Positions 11,870-22,890 of a stretch of 64,000 bases of DNA are shown piece by piece. Position 1 is the stretch's first letter, and every line of letters starts with the position of its first letter. The DNA is from Saxidomus purpurata (taxonomy: Eukaryota > Mollusca > Bivalvia > Venerida > Veneridae). The stretch covers positions 23,982,498 to 24,046,497 of the forward strand of contig JAFMSR010000018.1 of assembly GCA_022818135.1 (NCBI GenBank). Reading direction: 5' to 3'. The notes beneath the pieces are model-generated. The model made no database searches and was not told the DNA's origin. It saw nothing but the letters and a program-made list of their open reading frames with translations. The translations under genes were made by a program, and so were the position numbers.

Positions 11870-12983
11870 AATTACAGATGTAGGTAAAGTATTGCCAGTT
11901 TAAAGAATATAGCAGGTGTGTCATTTTGAGCGCGTTTTGATCGGCTAGTACATGTACATTTCTAAACTGGGTAGTAAGAAACAGATCACTTAAGTGCCAT
12001 AATGCTTTATGTGTCGAACGTTTAAGAAGTACTTACAACCGATTTACATTAATTTATACAAATTACATTTCTCATGATAAATTGTCGCACATTTTCCTTA
12101 TCTTTGAAATAATATAAATCTTTGCAATCATACCAACACCAAAACTGTTGATTATTTATGTAACTTGCTATGTGTTCAATCTGAAGGATTATTTAGAATT
12201 GATAGGTAGTTCGATTTTGAAAGTAGAAACTTCTCTTGTCAGAAACTGGGTACATTTAAAAAGCAAAGGCATTGTGCCACTTATCAGCAGATAACGTGGT
12301 TGACATACTATTTTTCTTCAATTCAATACCTTTCTACGATTTTGAACATGTATGAAACTGGTAACCCTTTCCCATTCCTATCTTAGTAAAAGCACGTGTT
12401 TCCTGACATACCCTTTATAAAGAAATAAATGTCTCCAAAACGAACATTACATGCCTCAAAATAGTGTCATAAGCAGGAGTAAACTCTCATCTTTGTAGAC
12501 CCTTTTCTAACTTTTGGATTACTCGCATCAACAGCCGTTTTTGTGCTTGGATACTTATATTCTAATTGCTGTTAAATGTGGTTCCCCTTTTCTCAGTCAA
12601 TGAGTCACTCATCTCAGTCATCTTAGACTATCTCCTAAAATGGGAGGGGGAAAACTCACAGGGCAGGGTATCGGTACGTCACGGGGTTTCACGTAGTGCA
12701 TGTAGGCACATTATCCGGTGGACACCTGGTGTCACGTAGAAAAAGTGAAGATTGACGGGTGAGTCCCCAAAATTTATACCTTCTATACTACATAAAATAT
12801 CTGAGGATTAAACAAAAATTGCAATCGATAGCTAACCGTCAATTTTCGCATTATCCAGTTTTTGCCCATTTTATTATGTAATATGGATACAATTCATGTG
12901 TCTGTCTGCTTCTGGTGTATTTTAGAATCATTGTAGAGTTTCTCCCAACTTTCACGGTGAGTGCTTCCTGGAGTTCTGATTAG
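11870..12983. other. No recognisable gene
   Basis: AT-rich sequence. A slightly GC-richer patch lies at 12640-12765 (CACGGGGTTTCACGTAG, then a GTGAGT that could be a splice donor). There is no convincing open frame, so nothing is called. Confidence 0.4.
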
Positions 12984-13060
12984 TACAAGTTTGTTATTTT
13001 GGTACAAGTTTGTTATTTTGGTACAAGTTTGTTATTTTGGTACAAGTTTGTTATTTTGGT
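12984..13060 (+). repeat. Tandem repeat, four copies of a 19-bp unit
   Basis: The unit TACAAGTTTGTTATTTTGG repeats four times with essentially no variation, indicating recent expansion. Confidence 0.97.
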
Positions 13061-13214
13061 ACCGTTTTGAAGGTCTGTATTGTAATCTTGAGATTTGCGA
13101 CAAAATGTGTTGTCTACTGCAAGAAGACACTTCAAATAAACCAGAAATATCATCTGCAGTGAATCCTTTTTAAGGCTGAACATCAACAAAAGAAAGTCTA
13201 ACATGAAAGTAGCT

Positions 13215-13784
13215 TTTAAACTCAAATATCACATATCAAAGTAGATATATTTGGAATCTTCTACCTTAATATTAGACAGATTAATTCATTAAATTCTTTT
13301 AAGTAAAATTTACGCAAGTTTATACTAAATATGCAATTTTCATGAATTAGTTATATAGAATTTTCGTATGAATGTTTTTATTGTATCTAAATTAACAAAA
13401 AAATTACAATGTTCAGGTTATTTAGTTATACGGTCATGTATGTTGAAGTGAATAATGTGTATACATTTTGAAATGTTTCAATTGAACTGCTTTTTCTCAA
13501 TCAATGAGTGTTTGTCGGGTACGTCTGCTATAGTTAATATTGCTTTAGAAAATGTTCATTCATTCAGTCACTAATTCATTCTGCATTCTTTTTTCTCAAA
13601 GCATTCATTCATTCATTCATTCATTCATTCATTCATTCATTCATTCATTCATTCATCATCCATTCATTCGTTTATTCATTCAATTGTTTGTTGTATAAAT
13701 GTTATATTTAGAAGACCACATTGTAAATAAGTCAAATGTTTTGTACATTTACTGAATGTGTTTACCTTCTATAAATAAAGATTT

Positions 13785-13838
<54 letters not shown>

Positions 13839-13842
13839 GAGG
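13215..13842 (+). mobile_element. LINE 3' end (family A relative) with ATTC and ATT microsatellites
   Basis: This stretch is the same sequence, in opposite orientation, as 19283-19815 where it forms the 3' UTR of a minus-strand LINE. It holds a tetranucleotide (ATTC)n run at about 13601-13680, AATAAA at 13774-13779 and a terminal (ATT)n run at about 13793-13839. Coding sequence is absent, as in a strongly 5'-truncated insertion. Confidence 0.8.
13601..13680 (+). repeat. (ATTC)n microsatellite
   Basis: Roughly 18 tetranucleotide units with minor interruptions near the 3' side. The matching site in the minus-strand copy (19405-19440) is much shorter. Confidence 0.97.
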
Positions 13843-14052
13843 AAAATGGCACTTTATATTAATATGGACTTTATTTGAGTACACCGCGTAAGAACAGCGG
13901 CGATTGAAAACTATGACGAAGTAATACAAAGTACTCAATGGCAGGGAAAGGAGTATCACGAATTAACAAAAGAATTCAATGATATGGAAAGGAACATCAA
14001 TGTGTTTTTTCTGTATAAAGCATATGAAAAATATCGCTTGTGTATCATTTAC

Positions 14053-14112
14053 CAGTCAACAAACACTCTAGCTAGTCAACAAACACTGTAGCCAGTCAAC
14101 AAACACTCTAGC
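14053..14112 (+). repeat. Tandem repeat, three copies of a 20-bp unit
   Basis: AGTCAACAAACACTCTAGCC repeated three times with one or two substitutions. Confidence 0.95.
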
Positions 14113-15700
14113 AATCTTCATCTCATTCAGTAGAATTTATATAAAATCTAACTCGTCCAAGCTTCATCTATCTAACAGTACACATTTCTCACCCAAAAAC
14201 CATGCGAGCGGCTTTCTAGCTGGTATACCTACAACTTTGAAATCTCCTTTAAGCTATATAATACAATCTAAAGTCTTGATGATTTATGACCATGGGACCT
14301 ACCCTTAACCACCAGTAAATATCGATCGCCATGACAGATTTTCTGCCGTATGATCTAGCAAAACTGTCCTTCGAGTTTCTGGAGAATCGTTGCGTTGCAA
14401 ATATTGCTTGCAAATAATGACTATCAGACCATCATGGTAAGGTGTTTTATGTATAAGTAAAATATAGATTAAAAGAGCCAAGCTTCATGCTTACCTGTCA
14501 AGTAAGGAGTTCTTATAGTAACTGTAGAGGATAAAACTCACTTTTATAATGGTCATACAACGTATCTAAAACTACAGACGACATTTATCCTTTCTACGAC
14601 CGCACTAAACACGGAAATGAAAATGGTACACGCAACCGTCAAGAGTTGATATAGTTTTCTCATTTGTCGCCTTACACAAATGTCAAGCAAATTGGCTCAT
14701 GTCTTTTGCTGTTTTTCCCCAATAAAATTAAATCACACATATTCTATCGGTCCCCTGTGGCCTGGCGCACGGTATGTTGTAATCGTAATAGCCATAAACT
14801 CGTATGTTACCGGCAAGTTTTCAACCGCTGAGGTGATCCGATTGGGTTTTCTGGAATTAGCAACTGTACTGGTGATATTGACAACTTGTGTGAAAACTGC
14901 TGGAGAGGTTAGCAACAAGTTCTGCTAATAGTTATCGATCGTCGTCAGTCTCATTCGACACAGGGACACATGTTGATACTTAAAGCATCGTAACAAGCTC
15001 AAGTAAATGGTTTAGGTTACATTGAAGCTCTGCAACTACGATTTCATTCATTGTTGCACAAAATGACGTATTTAAAGCTGCTTAGTAATAACATGAAAGT
15101 GTTAAAGGGACATACCCTATAACTGATGTCGAACTAAATAACCCCTACAACATAAATAATAGAATATTTGAAAGTATTATAACTTAACCTAAAAGTTTCA
15201 GCTATGCATTTCCAGTCATTATCAATAAAATCAGCCGTTTAAAATATACTGCAGTACCGTAAACCATTCAATAATCTATGTAGAGTTGTTGTTGTACAAT
15301 TAATGGGTGGATGCGATTTATTACAGAAAGCCTCTATATTGGTTAAATGTGGTAAAATGAGGCATTTTTCGCCGTAGGTTCTTCTTTGAAATTGTATTTA
15401 TTAATCATTTTACGTTCATTGAACACATAATCTAAGTTTCGAGAATATAATCTGCTAGATGTAGGTAGTGCCTCTTTAACTTTTCACATTGTTATAAATT
15501 GCATATAGCACTAATCGTTCGTATAGATAAAATGCACTTGTTGCCAAATTCAGAACATATACTGAAAGTTCAGATTGGAAATTTGAAAATGCCAAGTTGT
15601 ATGCTCTCTGTGGTGTTACGTTGGAAACAATCGACTACACCCGTATGCAATCCAAGTTTAAATATGATCGTTATGACTTTAATCTGGATTGAAAATTTAC
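14113..15700. other. No recognisable gene
   Basis: Unique-looking AT-rich sequence. Overlapping open frames near 14680-14928 on both strands have no recognisable domain. No exon with both splice sites and homology was found. Confidence 0.4.
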
Positions 15701-15701
15701 A

Positions 15702-15975
15702 AACAAGAGGGCCAAGATGGCCCTATTTCGCTCACATGAGACCTATTTATGACAATATGAACTATTTATATATCTACATGTATACACAATGTTTTTCTAT
15801 GATCTGACCCCGTGACCTAGTTTTTGACCCCATATGACCTATATTCGAACTTGACTTAGATTTCATCAAGGCAATCAAGCCTGAACAAATTTCATGAAAA
15901 TCCAATGAAAAATGCAGCCTCTATTGCATACACAAGGTTTTTCTATGATTTTATCATCTATAGCAGTTTTAAAGT
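15702..15975 (-). repeat. Inverted copy of the ~147-bp array unit with ACAAGAGGGCC end
   Basis: Begins ACAAGAGGGCCAAGATGGCC, then reads the reverse complement of the units found at 16.6-17.2 kb (CCGTGACCTAGTTTTTGACC, then TTTCATCAAGGCAATCAAGC). This start motif next to GCTCAC resembles a very common bivalve repeat family (from memory of the family, not from a search). It faces the array at 16537-17255. Confidence 0.8.
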
Positions 15976-16536
15976 AAAATTCGAGAAAAAGTCTATTTTC
16001 ATTTGTTCATCCCCATCCTGTTTTCACACTTATTACTTCTTACTTTTGATATGATATGTATGCTTTACTATAGGGTCAAGGCAATCACTATTAATGGAGG
16101 TATCTTCAATTCCCATTGGAATTTAAAAACACAATCAATGACTCATGCCAGCTGGGTAAAATTTAAGTTTCCAATTTTAAAGACTTTCTTTGAAACATAG
16201 CTGTTTGATTAGGCTGTTGTTTCTTGTAAAGGCCTAATATTGATTCGAAGTGTTTGTTGTTTTATTGATTAAATGCAGATTTTAACTGGAAAATATGTTT
16301 GAATTGTTCTGTGTTGTGTAGCGGTGAAAGAGTGTTTCGACTCAACTAAGTATAACTGTGCAAAACACGGACTAAGATATAATTATGTAACGATAAAGAA
16401 TCACTCTTGCCCGAATGATTAAATGAGAAAATAAATCTACCATGTCAATTGAGTTATGGATAAGGAAATCCCACCCTCGGGATGAGATACGTCCCGAAAT
16501 GACACAATATCGGAAACGCCAATTCGTTTATTTTAG

Positions 16537-17255
16537 CTCACCTGAGCACGAAGTGCTGAGGTGAGTTATTGGTATCTCCTGGTGTCCGTCGTCTGTCTGT
16601 CTGTCTGTTCACATTTAACCTTGTGGTATGCAATAGAGACGTCATTTTTCACTGGATCTTCATTAAACTTGGTTAGAATGACAACCTTGATGAAATCTAG
16701 GTCGAGTTCGATATGGGTCATCTGGGGTCAAAAACTAGGTCACGGGGTCAAATCATAGAAAAACCTTGTGTATGCAATAGATTTTCATGAAATTTGTTCA
16801 GGCTTGATTGCCTTGATGAAATCTAGGTCAAGTTCGAATATAGGTCATATGGGGCCAAAAACTAGGTCACGGGGTCAGATCATAGAAAAACATTGTGTAT
16901 GCAATAGAGGCTGCATTTTTCATTGGATTTTCATGAAACTTGGTCAAGCTTGATTGCCTTGATGAAATCTAGGTCGAGTATGAATATGGGTCATCCGGGG
17001 TCAAAAACTAGGTTACAGGGTCAAATAAAAGAAAAACCTTGTGTAAGCAATAGAGGCTGCTTTTTTCATTGGATTTCATGAAACTTGGTCAAGCTTGACA
17101 GCCTTGATGAAATATAGGACGAGTTCGAGTATGGATTATCTGGCGTCAAAAACTAGATCATGGTGTTAAATCATAAAAAACCTTGTGTATCCAATATTGG
17201 TTTCATTTTTCATTGGATCTTCATGAAACTGTGTCTAGAATGTGGCTTCCTTGGG
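16537..17255 (+). repeat. Tandem array of ~147-bp units beginning GCTCACCTGAGC
   Basis: After GCTCACCTGAGCACGAAG and a run of GTCTGTCTGTCT, the motif GATGAAATCTAGGTCGAGTT recurs at about 16690, 16814, 16961 and 17106, spaced about 124, 147 and 145 bp. Each unit also has GGTCAAAAACTAGGTCACGG and CATTGGATTTTCATGAAAC. No coding sequence; open frames here are repeat artefacts. Confidence 0.9.
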
Positions 17256-17569
17256 TATCAAAATGATGCCCAACAGTTTGGATTATGCGTCAAATTGCGA
17301 ATGATTTACTGTTTCCACAAGATCTGTCCAAATCGAAATCCTGTTATGACTTCTTATACTGCGGCACAGTTGCGACGAAAACCTGGTCAAGAAAGAAGGA
17401 AGTGCTACCGTTTGAAAAGGTATATAGCCCGTTATAGACATAAGGGCGAACATGCCATTTTTGAAATGAAATGTTGCAGGAGCATCAGCTTTGATTTTGC
17501 ACACCCGCGACAATTACTTCACCAGACGGTTAGTGTATGCGCATCTCTTGTTTGCAGGCGAATAGAAAT

Positions 17570-17773
17570 CGCTCTTATCAATTAAATACTATGTACGCAA
17601 TTATAAAATATATTTGCAATGATGTGTCTCCGAAATGAAGCTCTTTGCAAAAATAACCTTTTATGCGACAACTAATCACTAATTTGAAATGTGTATAATT
17701 TTGAGATGTTCCCCATAAAATGTTCACAATCTGCCATTCACTATCGCCTTCCGACTTACCTCGCAAATGTCTA
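17570..17773 (-). repeat. 204-bp segment duplicated at 22145-22348
   Basis: It is identical to 22145-22348 except for two substitutions. Read on the minus strand it carries a 62-codon open frame in both copies and a GAGGTAAGT donor-like motif near its start, but nothing recognisable. Whether it is a short mobile element or part of a larger recent duplication cannot be told here. Confidence 0.9.
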
Positions 17774-17829
17774 ATCAGATGTTGACATATTCACTTCTTT
17801 TGTATTCAAGTCGTTTATTTTTTCATGAT

Positions 17830-18813
17830 TATGCCCCTTCGGAGAAGAGGGGTATATTGATTTGCAGATGTCGGTCGGTCGGTCTGTCCGTTCGTCCGCA
17901 TGATAACTCAAGAACGCTTGGGCCTAGGATCCTGAAACTTGATGGGGAGGTTGGTCATGACCAGCAGAGGACCCCTATTATTTTTAGGTCAGGTCAAGGT
18001 CACAGTGACCCGGAATAGTGAAACGGTTTCCAGATGATATCTTGAAAATGTTTGGACCTAGCATCTTCAAACTTGATGTGGAGGTTTGTCATCACCAGCA
18101 GATGGCCCCTATTGATTTTGAGGTCAGAGGACCCCTTTTGGTTTTGAGATTAGAAGGTCAAAGTTGAAGGTCACAGTGACCCGGAATTGTAGAACGGTTT
18201 CTGCTCAATAACTTAAGTTGGGAGTGACCAATTGCAATGAAATTTGGTTTGTAGGTAGTTTGCGGGGAAAGGAAGCTTGGGGAGAGGGGGGACGAGGTCA
18301 CTGTTACTAAAAAAAGATGTTTTTTTCAAATATTTTTTTTATTATTAAATTGTTTTACGAAAACAACAATTATTTTTAGGTCAAGGTCACTACTAAAAAT
18401 AGATGTTTTTCAATTGTTTTTTAGTTTTAAATTTTCAGATAAAAATTTTTTTAGGGGTCAAGATAAGGTCACTGTTACTAAAATTAGATTTTTTTTCGAA
18501 TTTTATTTTTATTATAAAATTGTTTTACGCAAAAACATTTTTTAGGTCAAGGTCACTACCAAAAATATATTTTTTCATTTTTTGTTTGTTTTAGTTTTAA
18601 ATTGTTTTCAGCAAAAAAAAATTTAGGGGTCAAGGTCACTTAGTAGAAATGTTTTTTTTCCGAATGTTTTATTTTTCTTAATTTTTTTTATTCTACAATT
18701 TCTACAGATGCCGTTTTTACGAATTTCACACTGACTTTTACTTTAAAAACTGTTCCTTTCATAGTACAACATTTGCAGAAAGGGGGGCATACGTGTTTTA
18801 CAAACAGCTCTTG
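17830..18813 (+). repeat. ~1-kb GGTCAAGGTCAC array element flanked by ~30-bp direct repeats
   Basis: Starts ATGCCCCTTCGGAGAAGAGG with GTCGGTCGGTCGGTCTGTCC and ends with GGGGGGCATACGTG...CAAACAGCTCTTG. The interior holds several AAGGTCACAGTGACCCGGAA and CACTGTTACTAAAA units plus T-rich tracts. The two ends carry the complementary ATGCCCC/GGGGCAT motifs. A near-identical ~30-bp stretch (TTCTTTTGTATTCAAGTCG / TTTCTTTTGTATACAAGTCG) lies just outside each end, at 17795-17829 and 18814-18845. Confidence 0.75.
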
Positions 18814-18845
18814 TTTCTTTTGTATACAAGTCGTTTTTTTATGAT

Positions 18846-19282
18846 AAAGAGTTGCCAGGAAGCCTTTCTTATTTTTATGCAATATCATTGAAAAAAATAC
18901 TGCCCTATATGTACATAGATTTAAAAAGTACAGTTAGGAATGTTTTTGATACAAATAAACAAATAAAGGTCATTTCCGCCGGTAATACATCTTTCTTGGC
19001 AGAATAAGAGCTACTTGTAATTGTGGTTCATGGACTTTAAAATGTGAACATACGATGAAGGCCAATGTCAAAACTGAGGAAATGAAAACTTATTTGCTAT
19101 TCTCACAAACTTGTGTTTCAGATCGCAGATATCCCGTTTTAGGAAAACAGGTTGTTAGCATATTTCCAACAATACTTCTAAAAGCAAAATTAAAATCTGC
19201 TACAGCAGTCTACACGCAGCTTAAAAAATCAAAATTAGAGAAAGTATCTGCATCTAACCATGACAAAATGGTACACTAATAA
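18846..19282. other. No recognisable gene
   Basis: A 74-codon open frame at 19055-19279 runs into the LINE 3' end and has no recognisable feature. Confidence 0.4.
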
Positions 19283-20379
19283 TGAAATTAATAATAAAAT
19301 CTTTATTTATAGAAGGTAAACATATTAAGTAAATGTACAAAACATTTGACTTATTTACAATGTGGCCTTCTGAAAAGAAATAACATTTATACAATAAACG
19401 ATTGAATGATTGAATGAATGAATGAATGAATGAACGAATTCTTAGAGAAAAAATAATGCAGCATGAATTAGTGAATGAATGAATGAACATTTTCTAAAGC
19501 AATTTTAACTATAGCAGACGTACCCGACAAACACTCATTGATTGAGAAAAAGCAGTTCAATTGAAACATTTCAAAATGTATACTCATTCTTCACTTCAAC
19601 ACACATGACCGTATAACTAAATAACCTGAACATTGTAAATTTTTTGTTAACTTTAAATACAATTAAAACATTCATACGAAAATTCTATACTCATTTATGA
19701 AAATTGCATATTTAGTATAAACTTGCGTAAATTATACTTAAACGAATTTAATGAATTAATCTGTCTAATATTCAAAGGTAGAAGATTCCAAATATAGCTA
19801 CTTTGATATGTAAATGTATCTTTTATATATTTAATCTTATGTTTCGGCATTATGAACATGGCACACAGAACAACAGTTATCGAAACAGGGGACTATATAT
19901 AGATCTACATTGTAAAACATTTTTTTCATTTCATCATTTAAAGGTCCAATACTAAGGAAAGCAAAAATTCAAATATATTTTAAAAAGCACATAAATAAGT
20001 TCTTTTTAATAAAAAATGGAAGTTGGTACGTAGAAATTCTAAATAAATCACAGTATATGTACTTTTATTTTTCTATGCATCATGAAGAAAGTTAAAAAGA
20101 CCTGGGTGGTCATTTTGTCAATTCATTGAGATTTCAACATAAAACACATACTTTTTCTTCGTGTTCCAAACTCTTTTTGTAAATTTTAACATGCCAATCT
20201 TCATTATTTAGTGTCTTGCATAAGGTAATATACTTGCCATTGAAATTATTTTAGAGATTGTGGGTAGTATAGACATAGGGCGATAATTTGTAGGATCTGC
20301 TTTTGAACCCTTCTTAAATATAGGACTTACAAACGCCTCTATTATTGAGTCTGGGAATACACCAGTTTGAAGGCTTAGA

Positions 20380-20640
20380 TTAATGGTATGCTTGCGTTTT
20401 AAAATCTCCGCAATGTTTTAATATTTTAGGCCCAATTTCATCCTGACCGGTAGATTTGTTAACATTAAGTTTATCTATGAGTTGTTTCACTTCATAAAGA
20501 GTGATGAAATCAATATCAAAACTTTTGTGCATCAATATTTCGTCTAGATACTGTTCTAATTTGACAAAGTTTTGCTTATCAAATTTTGTGTTTTGTATAA
20601 TATTTGCAATATTAACAAAATGGTAGTTTAAAGCATTCAA
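20380..20640 (-). pseudogene. RT N-terminal fragment of the minus-strand LINE
   Basis: Encodes MNALNYHFVNIA, then EVKQLIDKLNVNKSTGQDEIGPKILKH, the conserved start of the LINE RT domain. It ends in an early stop. It aligns with 7720-7960 of the fuller plus-strand copy. Confidence 0.8.
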
Positions 20641-20962
20641 AATATTATTGTCTCCTACAATATAATTATTATTTACAAAGAGTGTCTTTGGAATGGAAAC
20701 ATCGTTGGTATCATTCTCGTTGTTATATACAAATGTACTTTCCTAAATGTTCTCCATATTTCAGAAGTACTTTTATTACTCATTTAATTGATTCATTGTA
20801 GAAATTTTTCTGACCTTTTCTGATTAGAGACGTAACTTTATTTCGCATTTCCTTGTACTTATCAAATCGTTTCTCTTTATGTAACTTATTCCGTTCTGAA
20901 ATAGCATTTTTTACCTCATCAGTTATCCATCCTGGTTGGGATAATCGTTTCACGCGTTTTAT

Positions 20963-21631
20963 CTATATTGGCGCGTGCTCGGACAAAATATCGTTAAGTA
21001 TTCGATAGAAATATGTCAAAGCCATGTTTGGATCATTAAAGGATTCTGTTATATATAATTTTGACATTGCCAAACTATTTTGAAATTCAACTTGATTGAA
21101 TATTTTGAAGCAACGATAGCGAATAAGCTTATGATCATCTTGTTTCACGCACTGTGGTTTAATTACTCGGGTACAACACACAGGATAACGATCACTAATA
21201 CTGAAGAATGGTACTTCAGTCTGCTGACTCGACTTGTTTGAATATATGTGATCTATTATATTGGCACATCGTTTAGTAATTCTTGTTGATTTATTAATTA
21301 GTTGTTTAAGATCGAAGTTAGCAATGCAAGGTTCCCAGCGAATATTCTCGAACTTGCCGAATGTCATATTTATGCAAATAAAAAATGCAAAGATGCGACA
21401 CCATGAAACACAGTTTTCAATACAATGTTTCACATAACTATACCTGTTAAAGGTTTTTACTAAGCGAAATTTATTATTTTTAAGCATATTCAATTGAAAT
21501 TTACAATCAGTCGGAATTAACCAACTACATTGACGGTAAATAATATACATGTAATTAGTTTTAATTATAGATGCATTTTTACGGAGAGAAATATTGCTTT
21601 TCATTGCTATATAAGGTGATTTTCTTATCAC
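20963..21631 (-). pseudogene. Endonuclease C-terminal part of the minus-strand LINE
   Basis: The 222-codon open frame has a meaningless first half and a recognisable second half. It carries TRITK...IIDHIYSN and ISDRYPVCCTRVIKP, then a linker to SEHAPI. The final His of the SDH catalytic motif is Arg, which would abolish endonuclease activity. The reading frame is long only by chance. Confidence 0.75.
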
Positions 21632-21673
21632 AGTTGCTTACTTGTAATTTTCAATTATGTTTGGGACGGTTTT

Positions 21674-22080
21674 CGTGTTTCCGCGAGAGCGCGTTTTCTG
21701 TGTTTTTGGCACAGTCAAATTGCCAATGACACAACAGAAATAACAAAGAGCGCTTCCTATGACGCAATTAAAACGGGTATGCCCAAACTAGTGCTACTAC
21801 AAAATTGACCATTAAAAAACCTATCAAAACGGCGTCGAAACGCAAGACAAACTGTTTACAAAATACGCTTCCGGTATAGGATATGTCTAATTTTGACCCT
21901 ATTCCGCCGTTGTTGTCGTCTCTTTTCGGATCGATCTGCATTTTGTTACGTTGAAAATTTGTGTGTATTGGTTCGTATGTTAATATCGTCATGGTGTCAT
22001 AGACGCTTAACAAGAGATGGCCGACGGACATAAACAGAACAAACAAAAACGTCTTTGTTGTAATTTCAATCAGACTGCCA
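21674..22080 (-). repeat. Third, partial copy of the long inverted-arm repeat
   Basis: Matches 10845-11230 of the right arm in the same orientation: CGCGAGAGCGCGTTTTC, CAATGACACAACAGAAATA, TACGCTTCCGGTATAGG, GATCGATCTGCATTTTG and AACAAGAGATGG. Both the outer tip and the inner end are missing. It shows that the arm sequence is a dispersed repeat, not unique to one element. Confidence 0.8.
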
Positions 22081-22099
22081 TTGTATCTATTTTTAGGGA

Positions 22100-22144
22100 A
22101 TCGGTGGTGTAGAAGATAAGGTGTCTGCCGCTCATCCCGGAGGT
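22100..22144 (+). repeat. tRNA-like SINE head fragment
   Basis: GGTGGTGTAGAAGATAAGG followed by TCTGCCGCTCATCCCGGAGG is the 5' half of the SINE seen at 53757-53928. It stops exactly where the 204-bp duplicated segment begins. Confidence 0.7.
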
Positions 22145-22348
22145 CGCTCTTATCAATTATATACTATGTACGCAATTATAAAATATATTTGCAATGATGT
22201 GTCTCCGAAATGAAGCTCTTTGCAAAAATAACCTTTTATGCGACAACTAATCACTAATTTGAAATGTGTATAATTTTGAGATGTTCCCCATAAAATGTTC
22301 ACAGTCTGCCATTCACTATCGCCTTCCGACTTACCTCGCAAATGTCTA
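22145..22348 (-). repeat. Second copy of the 204-bp duplicated segment
   Basis: Differs from 17570-17773 at only two positions (an A/T near the low-coordinate end and an A/G in the CAC(A/G)GTCTGCC/CACAATCTGCC site). It has the same orientation, and the similarity stops abruptly at both ends. Confidence 0.9.
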
Positions 22349-22380
22349 GTTGGCCGTAACGAAGATGATTGACCGTAGTT

Positions 22381-22556
22381 TAGTTTATACTAATTTATTT
22401 CAGCTCGATTGTGAAGAAAGCTTGTAGCTTATCGAGTCACTCTCGAGTCCGCAGTACTGCTACCAGTACTGTTGTCATATGAGGAGGTACGGTCGTGACC
22501 CCAGTGGGCTCGAACCTGCAACCTCCGGGATGAGCGGCACACAGCTCAGGTGAGCT
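22381..22556 (-). repeat. tRNA-derived SINE, type 1
   Basis: On the minus strand it reads a tRNA-like head with B box GGTTCGAGCCC after CATCCCGGAGGTTGCA, then the body CTCATATGACAACAG and the 3' end GATAAGCTACAAGCTTTCTT...CAATCGAGCTG ending in AAATAAATTAGTATAAAC. Related copies lie at 53757-53928 (minus) and, 3' part only, at 48922-48982 (plus). Confidence 0.8.
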
Positions 22557-22564
22557 AAAAAGTG

Positions 22565-22668
22565 TTTATGAAATTTCCAGTGCCCCGGCTGGGATTCAAA
22601 CTGGGGACCTCCGGATTGGTAGTCAAGACCGTTAACCACACAACTACCGCACCTGTACTACATAACCT
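22565..22668 (-). repeat. tRNA-derived SINE, type 2
   Basis: On the minus strand a tRNA-like block with TGTGGTTAACGG (A-box like) and GTTTGAATCCCAGC (B-box like) is followed by CCGGGGCACTGGAAATTTC. The acceptor stem does not pair, so this is SINE-derived and not a tRNA gene. Confidence 0.7.
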
Positions 22669-22711
22669 CTGCGTTTTAAACTATTTCATCTGTAGATAGG
22701 TGGGACAAGGG

Positions 22712-22885
22712 CGTATCAGTGGTTCAGTGGTAACGCACTGGACCAATGTAATCCAGGGATCGCGGGCTCAATCCCCAGCTCCTCCACTAACATAACTAAT
22801 AGTTTTACGGATAAAACCTACAAACTGAGGTCCCATGTATCTGTTCTGTACACCGGGCATGTTAAAGAACCAGGGGTGTCTCTAG
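22712..22885 (+). repeat. tRNA-derived SINE, type 3
   Basis: Contains A box TGGTTCAGTGG, an anticodon-arm-like CTGGA...TCCAG hairpin and B box GGGCTCAATCCCC. The body follows, with CCGGGCATGTTAAAGAACC, a core shared by many metazoan SINEs as I remember them. Confidence 0.78.
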
Positions 22886-22890
22886 AATGG

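Larger units (their letters stand above)
19283..21640 (-). mobile_element. Decayed LINE (family A relative), minus strand
   Basis: From high to low coordinates the minus strand gives the end of the APE endonuclease (FDLKQLI, TRITK, IIDHIYSN, then ISDRYPVC), a linker, the RT start (LNVNKSTGQDEIGPKILKHC), GVFPDSIIEAFV, NYRPMSILPTISKII, and after a deletion the thumb (FAFLSIGPLNDEMKK). Its 3' UTR matches 13215-13842, ending at an AATAAA (minus) near 19300. The YADD block is missing. The catalytic SDH of the endonuclease is SDR here. Multiple frameshifts show that it is inactive. Confidence 0.82.

Noticed and set aside
13601..13680. CRISPR-like array
   Set aside because: Simple tetranucleotide repetition without spacers; the genome is clearly eukaryotic.
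17160..17585. 141-codon frame at the end of a tandem array
   Set aside because: The first third is array sequence and the rest shows no recognisable domain or splice structure.
22712..22790. Functional tRNA gene
   Set aside because: The tRNA-like block continues into a SINE body and its terminal stem is mismatched.
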